NCBI GenBank assembly: GCA_963844885.1
Contig: CAWJQA010000001.1
Span: 1-64,000, forward strand
Direction of reading: 5' to 3'
DNA length: 64,000 bases
From: DATMER01 sp963844885
GTDB taxonomy: Bacteria > Acidobacteriota > Thermoanaerobaculia > Multivoradales > UBA5704
Every line of letters starts with the position of its first letter. Position 1 is the first letter of the stretch. Of this stretch, positions 1 to 29,500 are shown piece by piece. The notes beneath the pieces are model-generated. The model was given only the letters and a program-made list of their open reading frames with translations. It searched no databases and was not told where the DNA came from. The position numbers and the translations under genes were made by a program.

Positions 1-18716
<18,716 letters not shown>

Positions 18717-19073
18717 TGGCGGGCAGATCCCGATGTTCGGCAACGAGTAGCGCACCGTCGGCCAGACTCGGCGCACGAGTGGCCAAGGGATGCCGGATGC
18801 CGGGAAGCCCGGCGAGGGCTCGGCTTGGTGAAGCGAGGTTCTATGAAAGCATAGGGGGACGGTGGCCTCCGTGGTTTTTTCAGAGATCCTCTAAACTACC
18901 TTGAAATCAAGAGTTTAGATTTCCCTGATTTCGGACGGAATCGTCCCGGATTCGCCCCTCGACCGCACAAAGAAGTTATAAGGGTCCTTGACGGAAAAGG
19001 TTCGCTCGTGTCCGCCGGTCCTCTCCGGCCTGTCGGACGCCGAGATGCTCTCCCTGCAGGAAGTAGAAACCTC
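18717..19073 (+). other. Intergenic region between NRPS-A and NRPS-B
   Basis: 357 bases with no credible gene. It holds a weak stem followed by T6 (18859-18880), an AT-rich hairpin (18890-18919), a small 6-bp GC stem (18799-18813) and, at its right end, a copy of the NRPS-A tail coding sequence. It is locally richer in AT than its surroundings, as expected for a promoter, but I could not find a convincing -35/-10 pair. Confidence 0.6.
18890..18919. promoter_or_regulatory. AT-rich dyad, possible operator or weak terminator
   Basis: TCTAAACT (18890-18897) pairs with AGTTTAGA (18912-18919), and CTTGA (18900-18904) with TCAAG (18907-18911), with a two-base bulge and a two-base loop. Thirteen paired bases in an AT-rich patch of a GC-rich locus stand out. 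It could be an operator controlling the NRPS-B operon or the end of the NRPS-A transcript; the run of T after it is short. Confidence 0.4.
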
Positions 19074-19077
19074 ATGA
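19018..19077 (+). pseudogene. Remnant of an NRPS C-terminal tail overlapping the NRPS-B start
   Basis: Frame 19018-19077 reads VLSGLSDAEMLSLQEVETS-stop, clearly homologous to the last residues of NRPS-A (VLAGLSDAEMFSLLGEEG-stop, near 18660-18716); TGTCGGACGCCGAGATG is identical in both. Its TGA (19075-19077) overlaps the NRPS-B ATG (19074) in the ATGA arrangement used by genes further down. It looks like the tail of an earlier upstream synthetase whose body was lost or replaced. Confidence 0.65.
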
Positions 19078-22000
19078 GCTCAGACGATTTTTCCCGGCGT
19101 GCCGGCGACCTCTCTCCCGAGAAGCTTGCGCTTCTCGTGATGAGGATGAAGAAGAAGCGCGCGGCCGAAGCCTCGGCGGAGACTCCGGGGACGGCAGGGA
19201 GGAAGATCCCTCGCCGCGCGCTGTCCGCGGCGGGATCGGCGATACCGGCGATACCGGCGTCGTTCGGCCAGCAGCGCCTGTGGCTCCTCGACCGGATCGA
19301 GCCGGGCGGCACCGCCTTCAACATGCCCGCGCCGGCCCGGTTGCGCGGCGCCCTCGACAAGCCCGCCCTGGAAGCGGCCTTCGCCGAGATCGTCCGCCGC
19401 CACGAATCGCTGCGCACCACGTTCGCGGAGGTGGAGGGCGAGCCGGTCCAGGTGATCTCCCCGGCCGGCTCCTGGCACCTGCCGGTGGTCGACCTCTCGG
19501 CACTGCCCATCGAGGCGAGACCGGTCCGCGACGCCGAGCGTAGCCGCCTGATCCTGAGGGACAAGCAGCCGTTCGACCTCGCCCGTGGGCCGCTGTTCCG
19601 CGCCGGCCTGCTGAAGCTCGGCCACGAGGAGCACGCGCTCCTGCTGGACATGCACCACATCGTCTCGGACGGCTGGTCGTTCGGCATCCTCTTCCGCGAG
19701 CTGGGGGCGCTCTACGGAGCCTTCCGCGAACGCCGGCCGTCCCCCCTGCGGGAGCTGCCCATCCAGTTCGCCGACTTCGCCGTCTGGCAGCGCGAGTGGC
19801 TGCAGGGGCCGGTTCTGGACGAGCAGATCGCCTGGTGGCGCGATCGCCTGGCCGGCTGCCCGCCGGCCCTGGAGCTGCCCACGGACCGCCCGCGGCCGGC
19901 TGTGCAGAGCCACCGCGGCGGGCGGGTGATCCGGAGCCTCCCGCCGGGCCTCGTCGCGCGCCTGCGCGAGCTGTCGCGGCAGGAGGGGGTGTCGATGTTC
20001 ATGACCCTCCTGGCGGGCTTCCAGCTCCTGCTCTCCCGCCTCTCGGGCCAGGACGACGTGGTGGTCGGCTCGCCGAGCGCCGGCCGCAGCCGCACCGAGA
20101 TCGAAGGGCTCATCGGCCTGTTCCTCAACACCCTGGTGCTGCGCACGGATCTTTCGGGCGATCCCACCTTCCGCGAGCTCCTCGTCCGGGTCCGGGACGG
20201 GGTCCTGGGCGCCTACCGGTACCAGGATCTCCCTTTCGAGCGCCTGCTGGAGGATCTCAAGCCCGAACGCCAGCTCAGCCGCACTCCGATCTTCCAGGTT
20301 CTTTTCAACTACGTCTCCCTCTCGGACCTGACGATGGAGCTGCCCGGCCTGACGGTCGAGCCGCTCCGCCTGGACGAGTCGGACGCCAAGTTCGACTTCA
20401 CGATCTATGTCCGCGAGCTGCCGGATACCTTGGTTCTCGACCTGGTCTACAACGCCGACCTGTTCGAGCCCGGCCGCATGGAGGAGCTGCTGCGCCAGCT
20501 CGAAGGATCTGATGGAGCAGGCCGCCGCCGCACCGGAGTCGCGCGTCGGCGCGCTCTCCCTGGTGACGGCTGCCGCCAAGGCGGTGCTGCCCGATCCGAC
20601 CTGCCCGCTCAGCGGCGACTGGAGGGGGGCCGGGCATCAGGCCGTATCCCGGCACGCCGGGATCCAGCCCGGCCGTATCGCGGTGCGGGACGCCCGGGGG
20701 GAGTCCTGGACCTATGCGGAGCTGGAGGCCCGGGCCAACCGCCTGGCCCGCTTCCTGATCGGCCACGGCGTGGAAAAGGGCGACGCGGTTGCCGTCTGGG
20801 CGTACCGGAGCGCCTCCCTGGTCGAGGCGCTGCTGGGGACGCTCAAAGCCGGCGCGGCGTTCCTGATCCTCGATCCGGCCTACCCGGCGCCGCGCCTGCT
20901 GGAGTACCTGCGGATCGGCCGCCCCACCGCCTGGATCGGCGTGTCCGGCGCGCCGCCCCTGCCGGCGGCGCTGGAGCAGGTCGCCGGGCTCTGCCGCTGC
21001 CGGATCGAGCTGCCGTCAACGCAGTTGGAGGGCCTTGCGGCGACCGATCCCGGGATTCAAGTCGGCCCTGACGACGCGGCCTGCATCACCTTCACCTCGG
21101 GCTCGACCGGTGTGCCCAAGGGGGTGGTGGGCCGCCACGGTGCGCTGACCCACTTCCATCCCTGGATGGGGGAGCGCTTCGGGCTCGACGGGAACGACCG
21201 CTACGGCATGCTGTCGGCTCTCTCCCACGACCCGCTGCAGCGCGATCTCCTCACGCCCCTCTGGTTCGGCGCCGAGCTCGTGGTTCCCGATCCGGAGGGT
21301 TTCCAGACGCCAGGCTACCTGGCCGAGTGGGCGAGGCGCGAGAGGGTGACCGTCCTCAATCTGACTCCGGCGATGATGGAGCTGCTCCTGGACGCAGCCG
21401 ATTCGGAGGATACCTCGGAGATCCGGGAGCTGCCGGACCTGCGCCGCGCCTTCGTGGTCGGCGACCAGCTCAAGAAGACCGACGTGCAGCGTTTCTACCG
21501 GCTCGCTCCGTCGCTGGTCTGCGTCAACCTTTACGGTGCCACGGAGACCCAGCGCGCGCTCTCGTTTTTCGAGGTTCCCCGGGATCTGGAGCGCCTGTCG
21601 AAGGAGATCCTCCCCCTGGGCCGCGGCTTCGAAGGCTGTCAGCTCCTGGTGCTCAACCGCGCGGGCCGGCGGGCCGGCGTCGGCGAGCTGGGGGAGATCC
21701 ACATCCGCAGCCGCCAGCTCGCCCGGGGGTATCTGGGCGACGACGCTCTCACGGCCGAGCGCTTCCGGCCCAATCCGTTCGTGGCCGCGCCGGAGCCGGG
21801 AGACCGCGTCTACCGCACGGGCGATCTCGGACGGTATCTGCCGGGTCTGTCCGACGGCGGTGTGGAGCTTTACGGCCGCGCCGACTTCCAGGTCAAGCTC
21901 CGCGGCTTCCGCATCGAGCTGGGGGAGGTGGAGGCCGCCCTGTCGCGCTTCCCGGGAGTGCGGGAGTGCGTGGCCGTCATCCGGGAGGACGAGCCCGGCC

Positions 22001-23559
22001 GTAGGCTTCTCGTGGCCTACCTCGTTGCCGCCGACGGGGCGCCCGAGCCGGGGGAGCTGCGCACGTTCCTGGCCGGCCGGCTCCCCGACTACATGGTCCC
22101 CTCCGCCTTCGTGGTGCTTTCCGCCCTGCCGCTGACCCGCACCGGCAAGGTGGACCGCCGGGCTCTTCCGCCTCCCGAGCCGCCCACTCGTGAGGCCGCG
22201 GCGCCGCGCAACGCGGTGGAGGCGGCGCTGGCGGAGGTCTGGGCCGAGGTTCTCCGGCGCGAGAGCGTGGGCATCCACGATAATTTCTTCGAGATCGGAG
22301 GCGATTCGATCCGCACCATCCAGGTCGTCGCCCGCAGCCGCAAGCGCGGCCTGATCCTGGCGCCGCGGCAGATCTTCCAGCACCAGACGATCGCCGAGCT
22401 GGCACGTGTGGTAGAGGTCGAGCGGAGCGCGGAGGGGCCGCTGCCGTGGACGCCCGCCCAGCGGCGGCTCCTGGCGGCGCCGATCGGGTCGATCCCGCGC
22501 GAAGGCGTCCGGGTCGACCTTCCTCCCGGGATGGGAGCCGAGGCGGTGGAGAAGGCCCTCGCCGCGCTGGCCGCCCGGCATGACGCCCTGCGCCTGCGCT
22601 TCGAAGCAGGAGAGCAGCGAGTGACCGCAGCGACCATCCTCCTGGAACGGCTGGCAGCCGGGACCGATCCGGCCGAGGCGTTCCGCCGGCTGGAGGGAGG
22701 GGGCGAAGCGTTGCGCGCCGCGGTGATCTCCGGGCTCCCCGGCAAGCCGGCGACTCTGCTCCTGGCCGCCCATCCGCTGGCCGTGGACGGCCCCTCGTGG
22801 AGCGTGCTGCTCACCGACCTGGTGGCTCCGCCGGCCGGGCCCGCCGTGCCGTTTTCCCGCTGGTCCGAGGCTCTGGCCTCCGAGCCAGGTGGTGCGGAGA
22901 CGCTGCCCGGACTGCCCGAGTCGACCACCACGGTTCATCTGGCCGAGTCCGAGACGTCCGCTCTCCTTGGGAGGGCGCTGGCGGCCTACGGCAATTCGGT
23001 GGAGGAGATCCTGCTCGTGGCTGTCGCCGAGACCCTGGGCTCGCCGCGGGTCTCGGTGGCTGTCGAGGATCTGCGGCCGGAGAGAGACGGATTGGACGGC
23101 TCGTCCACGGCCGGCTGCCTCGCCGCGCCGGTCCGCGTGGATCTGGAGTCTCGTTCTGACCCTGCGGCGGCACTCAAGGAAGACAAGGAACGGCTGCGCA
23201 GAGCGTTACGGCAGGTGGGCCAGGCGGGAGGGGATCCCGATGCAACCCTCCGCTGGTGGGCGCCCCTCGCGATGCCGGCTCCTTGGCGGGCCGAGCGAAT
23301 GGCCCTGCCTTCGGCCGGGGCCGGCCGCCTGCGCGCCGACTGCCGTCTCGAAGGCGGCCGGCTGCGCACCGACTGGGCCTCGGGAGGTATTCTTCGGAAG
23401 GAGGATCTGGAGCAGATCGCCGGCCGCTTCGTCGAGATCCTCGGCACCTTGATCCGGCATTGTCTTTCTTCGGAGGCCGGAGGCTTCACCCCTTCCGACT
23501 TCCCTGTTTCGGGTCTCGATCAGGCGGACCTCGACCGGCTCCTCGCCGAGCTCGGATGA
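19074..23559 (+). CDS. NRPS-B: C-A(Lys2-like)-PCP-E-like synthetase, one frameshift
   Basis: One elongation module with a terminal epimerisation-like domain. I start it at ATG 19074 (MSSDDFSRRAGDLSPEKLALLVMRMKKK, a typical NRPS N-terminal docking helix), with GGAAG upstream; an in-frame upstream start at 19008 gives an atypical leader. C domain about 19240-20520 (HHIVSDGW). The A domain (20640-22180) is Lys2-like: SHDPLQRD, YGATETQRA, code D-P-R-N-F-V-L-R-A-K. The PCP has the GGDSI form (22200-22410) usual before E domains. The following domain (22440-23490) is E-like and ends in FTPSDFPVSGLDQADLDRLL, but its catalytic motif reads HPLAVDGPSW. The frame changes near 20505: QLEG continues as DLMEQAAAAPES, one extra G. 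Confidence 0.9.
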
Positions 23560-23566
23560 CGCCCGC

Positions 23567-23572
23567 AGGAGG
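23567..23572 (+). promoter_or_regulatory. Ribosome binding site that selects a TTG start for NRPS-C
   Basis: AGGAGG seven bases before TTG 23580. An in-frame ATG at 23556 overlaps the NRPS-B stop (ATGA) but has no purine-rich site upstream. The strong site favours TTG; translation from 23556 by coupling remains possible and would add eight residues (MTPAGGNR). Confidence 0.65.
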
Positions 23573-23579
23573 AAATCGC

Positions 23580-26500
23580 TTGAGCAAGCTCAACGTCGAA
23601 GACATCTACCCGCTCTCCCCGGGCCAGCAGGGGATGCTGATGGTGCTCCTGCTCTCCGGGTCGAAGTCGGAGGTCTACTTCGACCAGTGCGTCCTCACGG
23701 TCGGCGGCGATCTGGATGTGGATGCCTGGCGGAGGGCCTGGCAGCGGGTGGTGGACCGGCATCCGTCGCTGCGCACGCTCTTCCTGTGGGAGGGGCGGGA
23801 GCAGCCGCTCCAGGTCGTGCGCCGGCAGGCGGATCTCGCCTGCGCCGAGCACGACTGGCGGGACCTGGCCACCGCCGGGGAGACCGCGCGCGAGGAGCGC
23901 CTGGAGACCTTCCTGCGCGAAGACCGGACGAAGGGTTTCGACCTGGCCCAGCCGCCGCTCATGCGCCTGGCCGTGATCCGCTGGAGCGACGACGAATGGC
24001 GGGTGGTGTGGAGCTTCCACCACCTGATCGTCGACGGCTGGTCGCTCTCCCGCGTCCTGGGCGAGGCGGTCTCCTACTACGGCGCGCTCCGCGAGGGCAC
24101 GGAGCCGGCGATCGAGGCGCCACGGCGCTACCGCGACTACATCGCCTGGGTGCAGCGCCAGGATCTGGGCCGCGCCGAGTCGTTCTGGCGCGAGGCGCTG
24201 CGCGGCTTCGACGAGGCCACGCCGCTGCCCTACGACGGCACCGGCTCCGGCGGAGAGAGCTGGGACTACGGCCGCGAGACCGGCTGGATCCCGATCGAGG
24301 AGGCCGAGGCGCTCGCCGCTCTGGCCCGCGGCTGTCAGCCGACGCATTTGACGTTGAACACGCTGGTTCAGGGCGCGTGGGGGACTCTCCTCGGCCGCGC
24401 CACCGGCCGCTCCGACGTCGTCTTCGGCAGCGTCGTCTCCGGCCGCCCTGCGGAGGTGGACGGTATCGAATCGGTGGTGGGCTTCTTCATCAATGTGCTG
24501 CCGGTGCGGGTGAGAGTCGAAGCCGAGGCCGTTTTGCCCGCTTTGGCCGCCCTCCAGAGCCGGCAGATCGAGCAGCGCGATTACGAGTACTGCCCGCTGG
24601 AGAGCGTGCAGGCGTGGAGCGAGCTGCCCCGCGGCTCGCGGCTCATCGAGAGCCTGCTCGTCTTCCAGAACTTCCCGTTGAATCCCTTGGGAGTGACGAG
24701 CCTGCCCGGCATCCGCATCCTCGGCTCGCAGGTGCGCGGCGCCACCCATTACCCCGTCACGCTGTACGTGGCGCCCCGTGACGGCGGGCTCGACCTGCGG
24801 CTCGACTACCATCGCAGCCGGCTCGGCGCGGAACCGGCCCGCCGGCTCCTGGGCCAGCTCCGGAGCGTGCTGGCCGGCTTCGTCTCCCGGCCGGAGGCCC
24901 GGCTGGACGAGATGCCGCTGGTCACGGCCGCGGAGCGGAGCGAGCTGATCGCCCAGGGAGCCGGACCCGCGGCGTCGCCGACAGAGGCCTGCATCCACCG
25001 GCTCGTTTTCGAGCAGGCCGCGCGCACGCCCGAGGCGCCGGCCGTGGAGATGGGGGAGCGAAGCCTGACCTACCGCGAGCTGGCGGAGCGCGCCGGCCTG
25101 CTCGCCCGCCGTCTGCGGCGGATGGGAGTCGGACCCGAGTCGCTTGTCGGCCTTTGCGTCGAGCGCTCGCCCGAGATGGTGGTCGGCATGCTCGGCACCC
25201 TGGAGGCCGGGGGTGCCTACCTGCCGCTCGACCCTGCCTATCCGCGGGAACGCCTGGCGTTCATGCTGGAGGACTCGGGAGCGCGCGCCGTGCTGACCCA
25301 GGAGAGCCTGGCGGGCTCGCTTCCGGCGGGCGGGCGGGAGATCGTGCGCCTGGACGCCGACTGGGGCTCCATCGCGCAGGAGCTTCCGGTCGCAGGCCCG
25401 GAGCCGGTGCCGGGGAACGCGGCCTACGTGATCTACACCTCGGGCTCCACGGGCCGCCCCAAAGGTGTTCTGGTGCCGCACGCGTCGCTGGTCAACTACG
25501 TGCGGAGCGCGGCGGATATCGGCGGGATCGGAGCGGACGACCGGGTCCTCCAGTTCGCCTCGATGAGCTTCGACACGAGCGCCGAGGAGATCTATCCGTG
25601 CCTGACCCGCGGCGGCACGCTCGTGCTCCGCGATGACGCCATGGCGGGCTCGCCCGAGGTCTTCCTGCGCGAGACGGAACGGCTCGGGATCACGGTCCTC
25701 GACCTGCCGACGGCCTACTGGCATGAGCTGGTGTCGGAGAACCTGTCGCTGCCGGCATCCGTGCGGCTCGTCATTCTCGGCGGCGAGCAGGCCCAGAAGC
25801 CTCGTCTCGACATCTGGCGCGAGCGGGTGGGGGAGCGGGCGCGCCTGCTCAATACCTACGGACCCACCGAAGCCACGATCGTCAGCACCCGGCGCGATGT
25901 CACCGGTCCGCAGGATTTTCCGGGCGAGGTGCCCATCGGTCGGCCGATCGCCGGTGCCCGCGCGCACGTTCTCGGGGCTGATTTCGAACCGCTGCCGCCC
26001 GGCCTCGACGGCGAGCTGTACCTCGGCGGAGCCGGCGTCACCCGCGGCTACCTGGGACGGCCGGACCTCACGGCCGAGCGCTTCGTGCCCGATCCGTTCG
26101 GCGGCAGCGGCGAGCGGCTCTACCGCACGGGCGACCTCGCCCGGCGGCTGCCTGGAGGGGATCTGGAGTTCCGCGGGCGCGCCGACCGGCAGGTGAAGGT
26201 CCGCGGCTTCCGCATCGAGCCGGGCGAGATCGAGGCGGCGCTTCGCAACCTCGACGGCGTGCGCGATGCCGTGGCTCTGGTGCTCCAGGACCGCCTCGTG
26301 GCCTATGTGGTCCCCTCCGGCGATCCAGCGCCTTCGACCGTCGGGCTCCGCGCCGGCCTGAAGGCATCCCTGCCCGACTACATGCTGCCAGCGGTCTTCG
26401 TGAAGCTGCAGGCCCTGCCGCTCACGCCGAGCGGCAAGGTCGACCGCCGTGCCCTGCCCGCGCCGGGCGCGGAGCGGCCGGACGTGGACTGCGGCTTCGC

Positions 26501-29500
26501 GGCGCCGCGAAGCCCGGTCGAGGAGGTGCTGGCCGGGATCTTCGCCGAGGTTCTGAAGCTCGACCGCGTGGGCGTCCACGACGACTTCTTCGTCCTCGGC
26601 GGCCACTCGCTGCTCGTGGCGCAGGTGGCGACCCGCGCCCGCCAGGCCCTGCACGCCGAGCTGCCGATCGTCGAGATCTTCCGCCACCCGACGGTGGCCC
26701 GGCTCGCCGAGAGGGTGGAGGCGGGGAGCGGCGCTGCCGGCGGCGGTCTTGCCGAGCTGCCGCCGATCCGGCGCGTGCCGCGGGACGGCCGGCCCATCCC
26801 GCTCTCGTTCCCGCAGGAGCGCGTCTGGTTCCTGGACCAGCTCACGCCCGGCGGCAACATCGCCTACAACTTCCAGGTCACCCTCTACTTCGAGGGGCCG
26901 CTCCATGTCGGCGTGCTGGAGGAGACTCTCACCGAGCTGGTCCGCCGCCATGAGATCCTGCGCACCAGCTTTCCGTCCGTGGACGGCCGGCCCGTGCAAG
27001 TGATCCATCCGCCGGCGCCGGTGCGGCTGGCCGTGGTCGACCTCCGCGACGTCGCCGAGCCGGAGCGCGAGGACACGGCCGAGCGGATCGTGGCCGAGAC
27101 CCTGGCTGTGCCGTTCGACGTCTCGCGGCTGCCCCTGATCCGCTGGCGGCTGATCCAGCTCGACGACGACCTCCACATGCTCGTCCAGGTGGAGCACCAC
27201 TTCGTCCACGACGGCTGGTCCTACGCCGTGATGCTGCGCGAGGTGAAGGCCCTCTACTCGGCGTTTCTCCGTGGCGAGCCGTCGCCGCTGCCCGAGCTGC
27301 CGGTGCAGTACGCCGACTTCGCCACCTGGCAGCGCGAGTGGCTGGAGGGGGAGCCCATGCAGCGCCTCCTCGGCTTCTGGACGCAGCGCCTGGCCGGCCA
27401 CCCGGCGCCGACCGAAATTCCCACCGACCGGCCGCGCCCCGCCCGGGCCACGTTCCGCGGCGACGTGCAGATGTTCGAGATCCCGTCGGATCTCTACATG
27501 GACCTGCGCCAGCTCAGCCGCCGCCAGGGCTTCACGCTCTACATGACCATGCTGGCCGGCTTCTTCTCCGTCCTCAACCGCTACAGCGGCCAGGAGGACG
27601 TGATGATCGGCACCAGCAACGCCAACCGGCGGGCGCGCGAGATCGAGGGCATGATCGGCATGGTCGTGAACACCCTCATCCTGCGCGGCGACCTCTCCGG
27701 GCAGCCCTCCTTCCGCGAGATCCAGGGCCGGGTGCGGGATCTCACGCTGGAGGTCTACGCCCACCAGGACATGCCCTTTGAGCGGTTGGTCCAGGAGCTG
27801 CGGCCGGAGCGCCAGCTCGGCCGCAACCCGCTGTTCCAGATCATGTACAACTTCCACGACGCCGCCGTGCCCGACCTCGAGTTCGGCGGCCTTCGCGTGA
27901 TGCGCCGTGTGCGCGGTAACCGCTCCGCCAAGGTGGACTTGAACGTCATCGTCGTCCCCCGCGGCGAGCAGCGGGTCGGCATGGAGGAGCGCGACGAGGA
28001 CCGCCGCGCCGTCCTCCACTGGGAGTACAACACCGACCTCTTCGACCTGGCGACCATGCGGCGCCTGTTCGGCCACTTCATGAACCTCCTGGCCGGGGCC
28101 GCGCGCGATCCGAACGTCAAGCTCGACGATCTGCCGCTCCTCGGCGAGGCCGAGATCGCCGAGCTGCTCGCCGGCTGGAGCCGCGGCGGTCCCGTCCCGG
28201 ACGGAAACGAGCGCGAGGACCGCCTCCACACGCTGTTCGAGGCGCAGGTGGAGCGCAGCCCGGTGGCTGAAGCCCTGGTCTGCGGCCACAAGCGCCTGTC
28301 CTATGCCGAGCTGAACCGGCGGGCCAACCGCCTGGCGCATCACCTTCGCGGCTTGGGCGCCGGCCCCGAGGCCAAGGTGGCGATCTTCCTCGATCGCTCC
28401 ACGGAGCTGGTGGTCGCGATTCTCGCCACGCTCAAGGCCGGCGGCGCGTACGTGCCTCTCGACCCCGAGTATCCGGCGGAGCGCGTGGCCTTCATGCTGG
28501 AGGACACCGCCGCGCCCGTGCTCATCACGCGGTCCGCGTTGGAGGCGAGGCTGCCGGAACACGGCGCCCGCGTCGTACGAGTGGAGGAGGTGCGGGCCCT
28601 CGACGAGAGCAACCCGGAGAGCGGCGTCGAAGCTGGCAACCTGGCCTATCTGATCTACACCTCGGGCTCGACGGGCCGGCCCAAAGCCGTGGCGCTGGAG
28701 CATCGTGGCGCCGCTGCGTTTGTGCGCTGGGCGAAGGGCGAGTTCACTCCCGCCGAGCTGGCGGGTGTGCTCGCGGCCACCTCGGTCTGCTTCGACCTGT
28801 CAATCTTCGAGCTGTTCGTCCCGCTGGCCTGGGGCGGCAAGGTGATCCTGGCGGCCAACGCCCTGGCCCTCCCCACGCTCCCGGCCGCGGCCGAGGTGAC
28901 CCTGGTGAACACGGTTCCGTCGGCTATGGCGGAGCTGGTGCGGCGCCGCGAGGTGCCCGCCTCGGTGCGCACGGTCAACCTGGCGGGCGAGCCGCTGCGC
29001 GGCGCGCTGGTGCGGGAGATCTACACCACCTCCGCCGCGGAGCGGGTTCTCAACCTTTACGGCCCGTCCGAAGACACCACCTACTCGACCTGGGGGCTCG
29101 CTCCCGAAACCACGGACATGGAGCCGTCCATCGGCCGTCCGTTGCCGGGCACGCAGGCGTATCTGGTGGACCGCTCGCTGCGACCGGTTCCCCGAGGCGT
29201 TGCGGGCGAGCTTTACCTGGGGGGTGCGGGGCTCGCCCGCGGCTACTTCCGGCGGCCCGAGCTGACCGCCGAGCGTTTCGTACCCGATCCCTGGAGCGAC
29301 GCGCCCGGCGGGCGGCTCTACCGCACGGGCGACCTCGCCCGCTTCCGGCCGGACGGCGAGATCGAATACCTCGGCCGCGCCGACCACCAGGTGAAGCTGC
29401 GCGGGTTCCGCATCGAGCTGGGCGAGATCGAGACCGCGCTCGGCAAGGTCCCGGGCGTACGCGAGTCCGTGGTCGTCCTCCGGAACGGCTCGGGCGACCA

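Noticed and set aside
23556..23580. ATG 23556 as start of NRPS-C
   Set aside because: It overlaps the previous stop, but AGGAGG lies seven bases before TTG 23580; kept only as an alternative.
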